A DNA stretch of 64,000 nt. It comes from Amyelois transitella. Lineage: Eukaryota; Arthropoda; Insecta; Lepidoptera; Pyralidae. Every line of letters begins with the position of its first letter. The first letter of the stretch is position 1. The position numbers and the translations under genes were made by a program. The stretch spans positions 605,501-669,500 of the forward strand of contig NC_083506.1 in assembly GCF_032362555.1 (NCBI RefSeq). Reading direction: 5' to 3'. Under the pieces are notes generated by a model. That model ran no database searches, was not told where the DNA came from, and was given only the letters and a program-made list of their open reading frames with translations. Positions 49,075-61,100 of the stretch are shown here, in pieces.

Positions 49075-49165
49075 CGTCATCCTTCTGGAGTGGGTCTGGA
49101 TAGCATCCTCAGCTCTCTGGAGAGGAGCCCGGGGTCCACAAATGACCATGAGCCTTGATCAAGTC
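49075..49165 (-). repeat. SINE family C, body fragment
   Basis: CTCTCTGGAGAGGAGCCCGG and GACCATGAGCCTTGATCAAG resemble the bodies at 190-430 and 53975-54200. Confidence 0.35.
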
Positions 49166-49209
49166 AACCTTTGCCGAGGAACTGATTGGGATCATCTTAT
49201 ATACAAAAT

Positions 49210-49378
49210 TATCATATCACAATGTTCGTTCCCGTACTCTTCCGAAACGGCTTGACCGATTCTCGTGAAATTTTGTGAGCATATTGAGTAGGTCCGAGAA
49301 GCCCCTAACATTTTTTTAATTAGAAATTACTTAAAAATTATTTATATGGCAAGACAACGTTTGCCGGGACAGTTAGTA
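49210..49378 (+). repeat. Helitron-like copy
   Basis: CGGCTTGACCGATTCTCGTG in the core and CAACGTTTGCCGGGACAGTTAG|T at the end; the start is diffuse. Confidence 0.5.
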
Positions 49379-49384
49379 ATTTAT

Positions 49385-50400
49385 ATTTTTCTCTCTCCGA
49401 AAGAGCTTAGGTTACCAAATAAGGTTACATACATACGTACAAAAAATCACGCCTTTTTTTCAAATAAGTTAATAAAGTCATATTATAACCAATACGCGAT
49501 TAGAACCATCGCATCACGCTTTTTAATCAGTTAGTTTAACCGTTCGACCACCTGTTCCTAGGAACTTAAACGAAAATATTTTTAGCTCTTAGCATGTAAT
49601 TACATGCTCTCTTTATCTGATCTGAGCGTTGGAATAAAAGAGTGAGAAAGGGAGAGGCTATTGGGGTAGAAAGTTGCACCTAAATGCGAACCGTTAATAA
49701 TCACATAACGTTGACGAAGTTACGGGCAAATATACTTACATAATCTTGTCTTTATCATTTACGGGGTAGACGGAGCCGACAGAAAAACTTTATGTCTTCA
49801 GCTGTATGGTTTGATGATGGAAATCAAATGAAGCGCAAATCTAGTATAGGCAAATAAATAAACTACTTACTTAAAAACCAAACAATGTTTCTTAACCTTA
49901 CATACAAAAAGTGCTCGTATTTTTTTAACTTCAACCCGTTTTTTGTAGGCGTGAGAAGCGTCGGTGGGACTTTTCGGCAGGTGCTACCCGACTACAGAAC
50001 TATTGTGGGGTGCTATTGTTGAGTGGTTGTCGCAAAACGGCACTTTTGTCCGTGTGATCATCGGGTAGTTTTAATAAATTATGCGAATTTGATTGGCTGT
50101 TTGCTTTCGTAGGGATTTGACGTAGAAGTAGTTTTTATTCCGATTTCTATAGAATTTAAGAAGGTAAGGTTGCCAATATTTTTCTTTTAATGTTATCGTT
50201 ATGAGTAAACCTTGTTTGTTTTGAGTTTGTGTGATGGATTGCGTTGTTTTGATTAAGGCTTTTAAGATAGGTACGTTTTAATAAAATGGCCCTGGGTGTT
50301 CTAATCGTGACAATAGTACCTGTATAAAATAAAATCCTATGATTAAACTCCATAAAAAAACTGGTTAAATACCGCAAAAAGAATATAGAACAGATTTAAG
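49385..50400. other. Intergenic, mostly unrecognised
   Basis: A weak family A 3' relic in antisense at about 49736-49830 (ACATAATCTTGTCTTTATC, GGGGTAGACGGAGCCGACAG). No gene seen. Confidence 0.35.
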
Positions 50401-50403
50401 CAA

Positions 50404-50511
50404 TCAATTCTATCTTAAAGCCAAAAAGCTGATTGTGGCCTATCAGTCTCTTCAAGACTGTTGGCTCTGTTTACCCCGCAAGGGATATAGACGTGATTAT
50501 ATGTACATATG
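50404..50511 (+). repeat. Family A, 3' half
   Basis: CAATTCTATCTTAAAGCC to GTGATTATATGTACATATG. Confidence 0.75.
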
Positions 50512-50701
50512 TTTAGGCAATCACCCTACGTACCTAAGTTGTGTTATAGTATAAGTACCTACTAACTAAAGATGCCATCTATATTTTATGTTAAATACTT
50601 ATAAAAAAAACATCATCATATCGTCATGCTCCGGCCGGGATTCGAAAATATTCAATAACATATTGAAAATAACTGATTTGAAACTTTTGCATTGCATTAT
50701 T

Positions 50702-50874
50702 CTATTTATAAATACTATCTGCAGGTATTAAACGCGCACGTAACATACCTTTATTTTATCTCGGACGTTTTGAATCATGTTACAATGATCCATAGTCACC
50801 GAGCGACTGAAACGTCGGAGATAAAATAAAGCTACGTTACTTAGACGTCAAATACCTGTAGTATTCATAAATAG
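50702..50874. mobile_element. Foldback MITE (~173 bp)
   Basis: Long imperfect inverted arms: CTATTTATAAATACTATCTG ... TTTATTTTATCTCGGACGTT against CTATTTATGAATACTACAGG ... TTTATTTTATCTCCGACGTT. The loop includes GTTACAATGATCCATAGTCA. Half of the element recurs at 35197-35315. TSD not resolved. Confidence 0.6.
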
Positions 50875-50879
50875 TAAAA

Positions 50880-51296
50880 TTTGAAAAGCCTCAAATTGAA
50901 TCACTTTTACGTAGATGACATGCGTCTTAGAGGGCAACGACTATGACCTGCTCCAACATTTGCTAACGTAGGCTAATATCAATTTGACGACGTCGTGTCT
51001 AAAAATATAACACGTAGGTATTTCAATTTTGTCTGTTACATTATGTCATGTCATTTTTCATTGTATAATTTGAGATTATTATTGGATAGAAAATGGAGTT
51101 TAGGTATTTTGTATTTAATAACAAGACAAGACCATTAAAACTAATGTAAGTAAATACGATATACAAGAAGGAATCATTATTTGACTGGGATTGGAACTCG
51201 GGTCCTTGAAAATGAACTGACATTTTACCGCTTTGTACCATCACATCAAGAAAATTTATATTTTACCTAACTAATACATAGGTTGTATACATAATT
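50880..51296. other. Intergenic, nothing recognised
   Basis: No repeat or coding signal detected. Confidence 0.3.
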
Positions 51297-51297
51297 A

Positions 51298-51366
51298 TAA
51301 TCCCCCAAAGGATAGACAGAGCCATCAGTCTCGAAAAGACTGAAATGCCACGTTCAGCTGATGTCC
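51298..51366 (-). repeat. Family A, 3' fragment
   Basis: GGATAGACAGAGCCATCAGTC and CTGAAATGCCACGTTCAGCTG in antisense. Confidence 0.6.
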
Positions 51367-51369
51367 CAT

Positions 51370-51985
51370 CTAATCTAGAAATAGGTTTTAAATAACCTAA
51401 CTGAAAATAAACATTTTTAATATTAAAAGCTAATATTAAAAGGTAATGAAATCTCGGGAATCAAACACACGACCCTCGAGGTAACTGTTTCCCACACATT
51501 ACAAGTGGATAACCGTACCTTCCTACCCAAACAATTACACTTAGTCAATACCAGCGGAGTGCAAACACAATTCATAATAAAAACATTACCTATACTTTTA
51601 TTTGGTTGGTTACATAACAGCCAATTTATTTTGCACATTTATTAAGCTTTATTACAAAGGTAAAAAGATTAATTTCGGTTGCCTATATGCATCTCTTATT
51701 GGTTACATAACAGCAAATTCTATTTGCACATTTAGTAAGCTTTATTGCAAAGAATGAAAGACTAATATGGGTTGTTTTTGTGTAGGGTTAGTTGGGTTTT
51801 ATTTTGGTTCCCGTGTGAATGAGGGGTGGATAACGGGGGTGGGTTATCATATCAGTGATTATTTCTGCGATTAATCGGCTATTGGTAGCAATGTGAATTT
51901 AAATGTGTAAGTTATTGGAATTTTTATTACTTTTAGTCTATGGTTTTGTATGTTAAATAATTAAGCAGACATTATAATAATTAAT
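51370..51985. other. Intergenic, small local duplication
   Basis: TTGGTTACATAACAGC.AATT.TATTTTGCACATTTA.TAAGCTTTATT.CAAAG occurs twice in direct order (about 51604-51660 and 51698-51753), ~94 bp apart. No gene seen. Confidence 0.45.
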
Positions 51986-51987
51986 GG

Positions 51988-52241
51988 TCGTGTGGTTCCC
52001 GGCACCAATACAAAGAATAGGACCACTCCATCTCTTTTCCATGGATGTCGTAAAAGGCGACTAAAGGATAGGCTTACAAACTTGGGATTCTTTTTTAGGC
52101 GATGGGTTAGCAACCTGTCACTATTTGAATCTCAATTCTATCATTAAGCCAAATAGCTGAACGTGGCCATTCAGTCTTTTCAAGACTGTTGGCTCTGTTT
52201 ACCCCGTAAGGGATATAGACGTGACTATTATATAAGTATGT
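51988..52241 (+). repeat. Family A retroposon, full length
   Basis: From TCGTGTGGTTCCCGGCACCA to GACGTGACTATTATATAAG; the tail is degenerate. Confidence 0.86.
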
Positions 52242-52244
52242 AGA

Positions 52245-52565
52245 TCGGTGAAGGTCGTATGAAGTGACTCCTATCCTAATCGTAAAAATCTAGGTACCTA
52301 CCTACTAATAAAGAAATCGAGTTGGTGTTGGTAACATAATGTAATATCTTTGCCTTTTTTTGCGTGGTTCAAATCTATAACGGAATACAATCATTCATAT
52401 TTGAAAGCTAGAAGAAAGAATTTCTGAGACTGGTTCAGAATGCTATTAGCATTAAGTACACATGTTTAAGAGTATCTAACTACTGATTTAATGATACTGA
52501 TGTATGATGATTGAAAAATATTCTTAAATTTTTCATAAGGAGTCTTTTCTATTTGTGTTTCTTTT
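52245..52565. other. Intergenic, nothing recognised
   Basis: No repeat or coding signal detected. Confidence 0.3.
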
Positions 52566-52569
52566 TTTA

Positions 52570-52652
52570 GGCGATGGGTTAGCAACAGCGGAACGTAGCC
52601 CATCAGTCTTCTCAAGGTTGTTGGCTCAGCCTACAATACGTCTGTATGTAAA
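52570..52652 (+). repeat. Family A, internally deleted fragment
   Basis: AGGCGATGGGTTAGCAAC is joined to GCGGAACGTAGCCCATCAGTC and ends ACGTCTGTATGTA. Confidence 0.6.
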
Positions 52653-52654
52653 AC

Positions 52655-53705
52655 TTTCATTCTTCTTATTGAACTTTTACAGTTCCTATAAAAATCGACT
52701 ACATATCTTCAATATATGTCTCTGCAAAGGACAAAATTTCGTCCTCTACGGCTATTTAGATTAACGCTAAAATAAATTAAACCAACACTAATTAACTCCT
52801 CACATAACTTGCGTGGAACATAAAGCTCTTTACCCATGTGTGTGGGTCCCACTGATTAGAGGGCTTTTCGTTTAAGCTCGAATTTGGATGCGACACACAG
52901 GTGAGCTTCGAAAATAGGAAATGTTAATTAGGTTATTAACGGGAGTTATTTAACGCATGATTGCCTCGTAATGCTTAATTACGTAAACGTCTCTATCAAG
53001 AATAATCACTTATTACTTTTGCTCACGGCTTTGCTCGGACATCTCTATAATGCAAAGTTTATTTTCTATAGTAGTAGAAATTTGCCTTCCTTGTGAAATC
53101 TGTAGAAGCGATTATAATTCAAAATGATACGTTAAAATTAGGGCTACACGCTAGGATAAGAGAGAGATGTCTCATTGAAGGTAATTTTTTTACTAGAATA
53201 CCTATGCATTCAATCTTTATGTAAATCCGTCCTCATATAAAACTATTATTTCCGTTAATTTTTGTTCGTCTCACACGATACATTCCCTAGTTTCCTAGCC
53301 GTCTTACGTAATACAGTCTTCCAGACAGTTTAAAAAAAAAAACATTTTTTTGCTATTCGCACCCTTTTCCCTACCGGCGCGTGCGCAACGCGTGTGGGAG
53401 AGTGCGCTGCGCGCGATCACACGACTCAATTGATTGATCGCGAACGCGTAGATCCATTATTACTATAATCTGTGACCGTAGCAAAGGAAATAGGGTCGTT
53501 GACAGGTGATAGTTGACGGTCGGTCAGGTGAATAGGTTATTTAGGTCCTAAATCCAATAATAGAGGTCATAAAGTGATGCTAAATTAGTGAAAAAGAAAT
53601 AGATACCCTCATTAATGCCCATTAAGGAATTATTTTAATGGGGGTGTTTTTTTGCATTATCATTATCCCATAACATAGGTTCTTAAATCTTGCAGTTTAT
53701 TTCTT
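52655..53705. other. Intergenic, G+C-rich patch only
   Basis: 53375-53450 is CpG-rich (CCGGCGCGTGCGCAACGCG) without a coding frame or neighbouring splice signals. The rest is AT-rich and unrecognised. Confidence 0.3.
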
Positions 53706-53707
53706 AA

Positions 53708-53930
53708 CTAGAGGCCGCCCGCGACTACGTCCTCGTGGAAACCCAAACATAACGTAACAATCAATCCCGCGGGAACTCCGAATTAAAAAGTAGCCTATAT
53801 GTTATTCTGGGTACTACCTACATACCAAATTTCATTGTAATCGGTTCAGTAGTTTTTGCGTGAAAGAGTAACAATCATCCATACTGACATATCTACTCAC
53901 AAACTTTCGCATTTATAATATTATTAGGAT
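53708..53930 (-). mobile_element. Non-autonomous Helitron (LEP1-type)
   Basis: Antisense: CTAGAGGCCGCCCGCGACTA, TAATCGGTTCAGTAGTTTTT, ATAATATTATTAGGA. Confidence 0.75.
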
Positions 53931-53974
53931 ATTTTCCCTCTCGTAAGTACTTAAACGTCCATTGAACATTCAAA

Positions 53975-54200
53975 CTGATTCTTCTTCCTCCCGGCTGTAG
54001 TTCCGGTTGCATCATCATCACGCTGGAGAGGAGCGGGGGGTATGCCTTTGATCATGTATTGGGCGAGTCAGGTTTTTATACTAAGCGACTCCCATCAGAC
54101 CTCCGCAACCTTTGCAGATTAATCTTTAGCGTTTATGACCATGGTTGCCTGAATGTTTTCTCTCATCGTAACAACATCGGTTACTATTCAAACTAATGTA
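53975..54200 (-). repeat. SINE family C, body copy
   Basis: ACTAAGCGACTCCCATCAGAC, CTCCGCAACCTTTGCAG and ATGGTTGCCTGAATG align with 15336-15545. The tRNA-like end is missing. Confidence 0.55.
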
Positions 54201-54204
54201 GGGT

Positions 54205-55053
54205 ACATAACATTCAAACTGATTATGAACTGTATAATTCGTGCTATATTTCATAGTAACAACCAATAGGGTACCGGTATTCAATTTGTCCCTCTAATAC
54301 CTCATAGTATTTAAGTCATGAATTAATGGTAATACGCTGCCTATTCGCAAAATGTATATATATATATATATATAATCCTGTTAGTTAACGTAACGCCATC
54401 TATTAACGAATCTTATTATTAAAAATCTAAAGCGTTACCACTGGCGACATCTATTGCGGGGTTTGGCAAATTGTAGTCAGTGTTAATGTTTTGGAAAACA
54501 TAGTGGACTGTAACTTGCTTTTTGTTTTTGGAAACTCGGTGGGAGCAGTAATTATACAGCCACCAAGCAAAAATTTTTCTTTATCACTTTACCGCTTTTC
54601 AGCGAACTTCCAAAACGCTTTGAAAATTGTTGTAAACGTCTCTGAATTGCTAACTTATCAGAAACCAGCATTAATATACCGTCAGAAGTTATTTTATTAT
54701 GTAGGTAATATCTTAGTTTCAAATACCTCGATCAAAAGAAATATAAAAAGCATTTTTTTTTAAATTATGTTTCACATTTAAAAGAGTAGTACTAGAAAGT
54801 TATATTTTGTCTATTTAATTGATTGACAGACAAAACAAGAGGGATAGGTTTAAAATTCGGCATTTATGCAGATTCGTCACTTGGCCTAAGACAGGAATAT
54901 TTGAAATTCCCGCGGGATTTGAATAGAGTTTACGTTTTTAAATATAAAGGAAACTAGGTAAAGCAATATAAAGAAAACAATATTTATATCAATAATAAAT
55001 GCTATATTTATATATCTTATAATTAACTGCTCGTTTGGGCATTATATCTAGGT
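54205..55053. other. Probable BRD7/9 3' UTR and downstream DNA
   Basis: Contains a (TA)n run at 54354-54374. On the minus strand a variant poly(A) hexamer ATTAAA lies at 54814-54819, about 235 bases past the BRD7/9 stop. No other gene seen. Confidence 0.3.
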
Positions 55054-55145
55054 CTATTTGTCGTGACTAGACCTAGAGTCTAGATCGGAGATGGTGTCTC
55101 GCTGTTCCAGGTCAAGCTCGAAATCGTCCACTGCCATTGGCGTGT
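55054..55145 (-). CDS. Brd7/9: BRD7/9 last exon
   Basis: Acceptor TTTTAATTTCAG| then ACACGCCAATGG. Its first two bases complete an Asp codon. Encodes TPMAVDDFELDLEQRDTISD and a short Ser/Asp tail to TAG. The acidic end resembles the C-terminus of vertebrate BRD7. Confidence 0.82.
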
Positions 55146-58100
55146 CTGAAATTAAAATAAATTAGTTCAAATTATTTTATAAAAGAAAACTATTTATTTA
55201 AAATTAATTAACAATAACAATGGCACTGTAATTTTTTTAAACGTAGAAGGAAGTACTTGACAAGGTTGATCCGAATGTATGTATATTTTATTTATTTATT
55301 AAAAACTTCATTGCACAAATACAATGTATAAACGTATAGCACAATTAGCAGACTTAATGCTAGAAGCATTATCTACCAGTCAACCATTGGGTGTGGCAGA
55401 GAACTTTAAGTGGGGTCAAACTCAAGAAATATATTTATACATACATACATACATATGGTCACGTCTATATCCCTTGCGGGGTAGACAGAGCCAACAGTCT
55501 TGAAAAGACTGAATGGCCACGTTTAGCTATTTGGCTTAATGATAGAATTAAGATTCAAATAGTGACAGGTTGCTAGCCCATCGCCTAAAAAGAATCCCAA
55601 GTTTGTAAGCCTATTCCTTAGTCGCCTTTTACGACATCCATGGGAAAGAGTTGGAGTGGTCCTATTCTTTTTTGTATTGGTGCCGGGAACCACACGGCAC
55701 AAATATATTTATCCCTACACAAAAAGTATACAAGTGCGTCATTGCTTATAACTTATACTAGGCGTGGTGCATGTCTGCGTTTCTCTCAACAATTTTGTAA
55801 TTTTATTCATTTACAGCGCCATTTTTACAATGGTTGCAAGACTATATCGTACGAGTGCGATTATCGACTTCTCAACAGACTAGTTTTTAGTGTAGATTCT
55901 ATTCTATTTATTTCTGAACAATGTACATTGTATTGAAATGTTATACTTAGTTCACTAATATATTCTTAAATTCTATTTTCCATTCACCAGGATGTGCAAG
56001 ATGTCTTTCTTAAAGTGGTGACAGAGACTTTCCATCCAGTTGGTACTATGTAGCTTTTGCTTTGAAATCGTTCCTGAGAGTCTGTTAGTTAAAAATATTC
56101 TACACTTTGGACTGAAAGGGAAAATACCTAGATCTTTCAGCGTGACTTGGCTGGCGATACTTTTAAATACTTAACATTTTCCCTTGAGATGAAGCTGTAG
56201 TCACACGATGGTCAGATTAGGATATTTTTGGCCCGACTTAACTTCTTAGCTGCCAAAGTAATGACCAGTGACACTACCGGCCACGTTTTTTATTTTAAGT
56301 ATTAATTCATTACTATACATACACGTCGATATCCCTTGCGGGGTAGATAGAGCCAACAGTTTTAAAAAGACTGATAGGCCACGTTTAGCTGTTTGACTTA
56401 ATGGAAAACTAAGACTCAAGGGATAGCCCTTAGTCGCCTTTTACAACATCCATGGGAAAATGATAAGTGGTCCTGTTCTTTCTTTTCTAACGGTGCCGGA
56501 GACTACACGGCACTTAACTATAAGTTTGGAAATACCGCTTTCTCGCTCGAAAAATTGATTTCCTATCCGATTTATCGAAATCGAATCGATAGATTCGATT
56601 TCTATCGATCGATGGGTCCGGCGGTCGAGGATAGTGATAAGATAACAGACCTAGGTGCGCCAGCGTGACGCCCATGGCGCGGCGCAGCGCGGGCCGCGGC
56701 GCCAGCTCGCGCGGCGGCACGCGCGCCGCCATGCCGCGCAGCATGGCCGCGCCCGCGCGCGCCAGCTCGCGCTCCGCGCCGCCCGCGCGCGCCGCCAGCG
56801 ACAGGTGCCAGGGCGGCGGCGCCGACAGCCTGGCGGACGAAACCAGGTTTCAGTTGTTGTTGTTACACTCGTACCTGGGTGACCGAGCGGTGCTCGGTGG
56901 ACGTGACGAAATTGAAACGCGAGTCGACAGTGCGGCGGCCAAACAGAATGAGACTTAATGCACTATTTACTATTTTGGATTATTTTAATCTTTTAAACTA
57001 GCGAGTTTATTTTACTAGCTGTGCCCGCGACTTGGTTCGCGTGAAATAGGTATTATGGGCATTACTGAAGCCCCCAAGAAGGAATAACTTTTCCCGTTTT
57101 TTTTCTCATTTTCCATTATTTCTTCGCTCGTTATAGTTGCAGTGTGATGATAAATAGCCTAAAGCCTTCCTTAATAAATTAAACACAAAAATTTTCAATT
57201 CGAACCAGTAGTTCCCGAGATTAGCGCGTTCAAACAAACAAACTCCTCAGCTTTATAATATAAGTATAGATAAAGTTAAACGAGTGTTCATGATTTACTT
57301 TGTCCTTTAATATGAAACGCGAATTACCAGACTCAGAAGAAGTGGAATCAGCACAGCATAGCAAGCGTGACGCCGTTTTTACCGCGCGAAAAAACGCTGT
57401 TCCACTTTATATTATGACATGAAACGGGACAGCGATAGTGTCTTGCTACAGGGCAGATATATATAACAAGTGGGATAAGATTATCCTATAACTTATACTA
57501 CAAAACGAGCAGTATTGCACTCGCGTTCTCGAAAACGGCTCGAACAATTTAGTTGAAATTTTTAAATCGGGCGTAAAAAACGATTTACCTGGGTTCCACG
57601 TCCAGGAAAATTCGTTTTCTCATGATTTCACCCAAAAACATTTTCCCATTTAAAATGGCCGGCTAAAGATCAATAATGTCCACCGATCACATCTCGGTCA
57701 CCCAGGTACTTATATAATAAATAAGATAAAGTACCAAAGAATAACAAACGTATAGTAGTAACAAGGAGAGTGTGGAGGGAAAGGTCGGAGTGGGAAGACC
57801 TAGACGAACGTATCTTGATCAAATTAAGGACGTCCTGGTAAAGGGTCAGGTCAAGAGTACCCGAAACCGCCGAGCTTGCATCAAGAGAGTTATGAATGTG
57901 GATGAAGCGAAGGAAGTATGCAGAGATCGTGGCAAGTGGAAAGAGGCGTGATTTTATGTATTTATGTATGTAATTGTGGCGACATCTCTACGCCACTCGC
58001 CACAAACATCAAATCAAACAACTACTGTCAATCATCGCGAAGAAATTGACGCGCTCAACCAATAGCAGAGAAGAATCTAAGACGCGATTTCAAAGATTTC

Positions 58101-61100
58101 ACGGATTGGAGCTATATATACAACCTCCGACACAACATCGTCGGAGCCGCGGTTCCCCAGGCATAACACCGAGCCTGGCGGAAGATCTTCCCTTTGGTGG
58201 CGGTCGAGCCGAATCATCGCTCCCGCTACATAATAACTAACCTGTCTCTTTGCTCTTTCTCCAACTTCTGTAGCAATTCGTATGTATGTTTCAACGCTCC
58301 CCCTATACCGTAGTCGTGTTGGGCCGCGTTCACGTCATCCTCTATGTCAGTGAGGAAGTCTACGTCTATGCCCAACTCCGATAGTGTTCTCAGTTGGTCT
58401 ATGTCCACTTTCAGTTTCGACGTGTCCTAGGAGAGAAGGTGTTTACAAATTAAATATCAGCACTTTTTGGCGGGATCCCAAACGTTCATGCTGTTTGTGC
58501 GTACATACATACAATTATGTCCACATCCCCCGCGGGGTAGACAGAGCCCTGTTGGCTCTGTGTCTCTCTTGAATAGACTGAAAGGCTGAACGTGGCCTTT
58601 CAGTTGGCAAGCTGTACGAGTATGGCTTAATGATGGAATTGAGTATCAAATGGTGACATGTTGCTAGCTCATCGAGAAGAATCTAAAGTTTATAAGCATT
58701 TCCCTTGGTCGCCTTTTACAATATCCATGTAAAAAAATATGGAGTCTCATATTTTTTTATATTGGTGCCGGAAACCACACGGCACTGTATTTAGTCTATG
58801 GAACTTTAAATTATCTCACTTCTCTCTTACCTGCGACGTTGTACTTAAACGTCACAAGATTTAATAATATGCGTTAGGTGTACCGTGTGATTTCCGGCAC
58901 CAATCCAAAACAGAATAGGACCGACCACTCCATCTCTTTTCCATGGATGTCGTAAAAGGCGCCTAAGGGATAGGCTTACAAACTTGGGATTCTTGTTTTA
59001 GGCGATGAGCTAGCAACCTGTCACTATTTGAATCTCAATTCTATCATTAAGCCAAATAGCTGAACCTGGCCATACAGTCTTCAAGACTGTTGTCTCTGTC
59101 TACCTCGCAAGGGATATAGACGTGACCATATGTATGTATGATCGATAATACCCAGTCACAATTTGCCCATAACTCGTAAAGAACAATTAAAGCGTTTACC
59201 GGTTCCTCTTTGGGCGGTTGTTCCGGCTGCTGCTTCTTGTCCGGGAACATTGCCTCCATGTCGTAGAAGAGGTTCCAGGGAGAGTCGGGCGCGAAACGTA
59301 GAAGCTCTTCGTTGCCTTGCCCCGTCTCGGCAGCTGAGGGTACAAAATTTGAGGGATATCAAAAAAAAATTATATATTAAATATTTGGTGAACAAGTAGA
59401 ACTGTAAATATGCAATATAACTTGCTACTGAGAATAATATATAGCACAGTTATTTTTAATACATTAGATTAAATTTTTATCATTTCATAATTTATACATA
59501 TTATACATACATATGGTCACGTCTATATCCCATGCGGGGTAGACAGAGACAACAGTCTTGAAGACTAAATGGCCACGTTCAGCTATAAAGAATCCCAAGT
59601 TTCTAAGCCTAACCCTTAGTCAAAATTTATGCCAAGGATTATATTAAATTAAAGAACAGATTTTCCAAAAATCAATGTATTACTAGTCGACATCGGACAA
59701 TTTCCTTACTCTTTCTCGTCTTTAAATCTCACCTATTTTGAGAGTGACGTTCAAAAGATGGCGTTGTTCACCGAACTCATCATCAATTCCCATTTCCACT
59801 TCCCCTAGTCGTCTCCAACAACTTTGCACTTACCCAGCGTGTGGTATATTAGATGAGACTCGTCCTTGGTCAGAGTGGCGAAGGTTCCATCGTAGGACGG
59901 CGCGTACGAGCTGAACGGGCCGTAATTTAAGGGTTTAACCCCCTTCGCGATATTACGCCTGTCTTCACGAGGAACTAAAATTAAGAAATGGTCATTTATT
60001 TCTTTTAAGAAAACACTTAGCAGTTCAGATAAAAAAACTGCGCGAAATAAAAAAAATTAGCATTTTTATATACATACTTTAAACATAATCACGTCTATAT
60101 CCCTTGTGGTGTAGACAGAGACAACGGTCTTGAAAAAACTGAAATGCTTCATTCAGCCGTGTGACTTAATGATGGAATTGAGATTCAAATAGTGGCAGGT
60201 TGCGAGCCCATCGCTTACAAGAGGAATCCTAACTTTATAAACCTATTTATTATTTTATATTATTAGAAGCAATAGGGATTAGATTTGATGCTATAACAAT
60301 TTATTTTAATACAATGTAGCGGGAGGGGAGATGTCGGAGATTGTAAATATGCTCCAATCCGTGATTATTTTTTTTGCGCTATTTATACTACTCGCTGTTA
60401 TTGGCTGATAGCGTCGCGTGATTGGCTGTTGTGACTTGGGGCCTTGTAGATATGTCATCACAACAAGACTTATAGTAAAAAAGAAAAACAATATAACGAA
60501 AAGCGACTTCTGTATTTTACAGCCTGCAAGAAAAGACATAATAATATATTACTCACTATGTAAAGATCCAGTTCCTTGCGTCAACTTCCCTATCATCTTG
60601 CCGAGGGTCAGGGGTTTGTCATCTCCGGAGCCTTCCACCGTGTGCGTGACCAGGCATAGTGTGGTCTTACCCTCGGAGTCCATGCGAGGGAAAGCTGTAA
60701 ATGTCAAGAAATATATAAAAAATCTGTGTTTAATAAAACATGCCAAAGGAATGTAAAAAGATGCAAAGTCTATTGAAAAAATTAACAAAAAAAAAAAGAA
60801 AACAACTGAGCTCCACTCGGTCACCCAGGTCTTATATGATCTACATCTTCAAAAATCATAAGTGATCGGGATTGGTGAAACAAAATTAAAATGTTGTTAA
60901 AAAAAAACGATTGGGCTACTCTACATACATATGATCACGTCTATAATTCCTTGCGGGTAGACACAGCCAACAGTTTTGAAAATACTGAAAGGCCACGTTA
61001 AGCTTTTATGGCTTAATCATGGAATTGAGATTCAAATAGTAACAGGCTAGCCCATCGCCAACAAGAATCCCGAGTTTATAAGCCATTCTCTTAATCGCTT

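Noticed and set aside
56655-56958. Arg/Ala-rich open frames on the + strand
   Set aside because: They are the complement of the G+C-rich BRD7/9 exon; openness follows from base composition.
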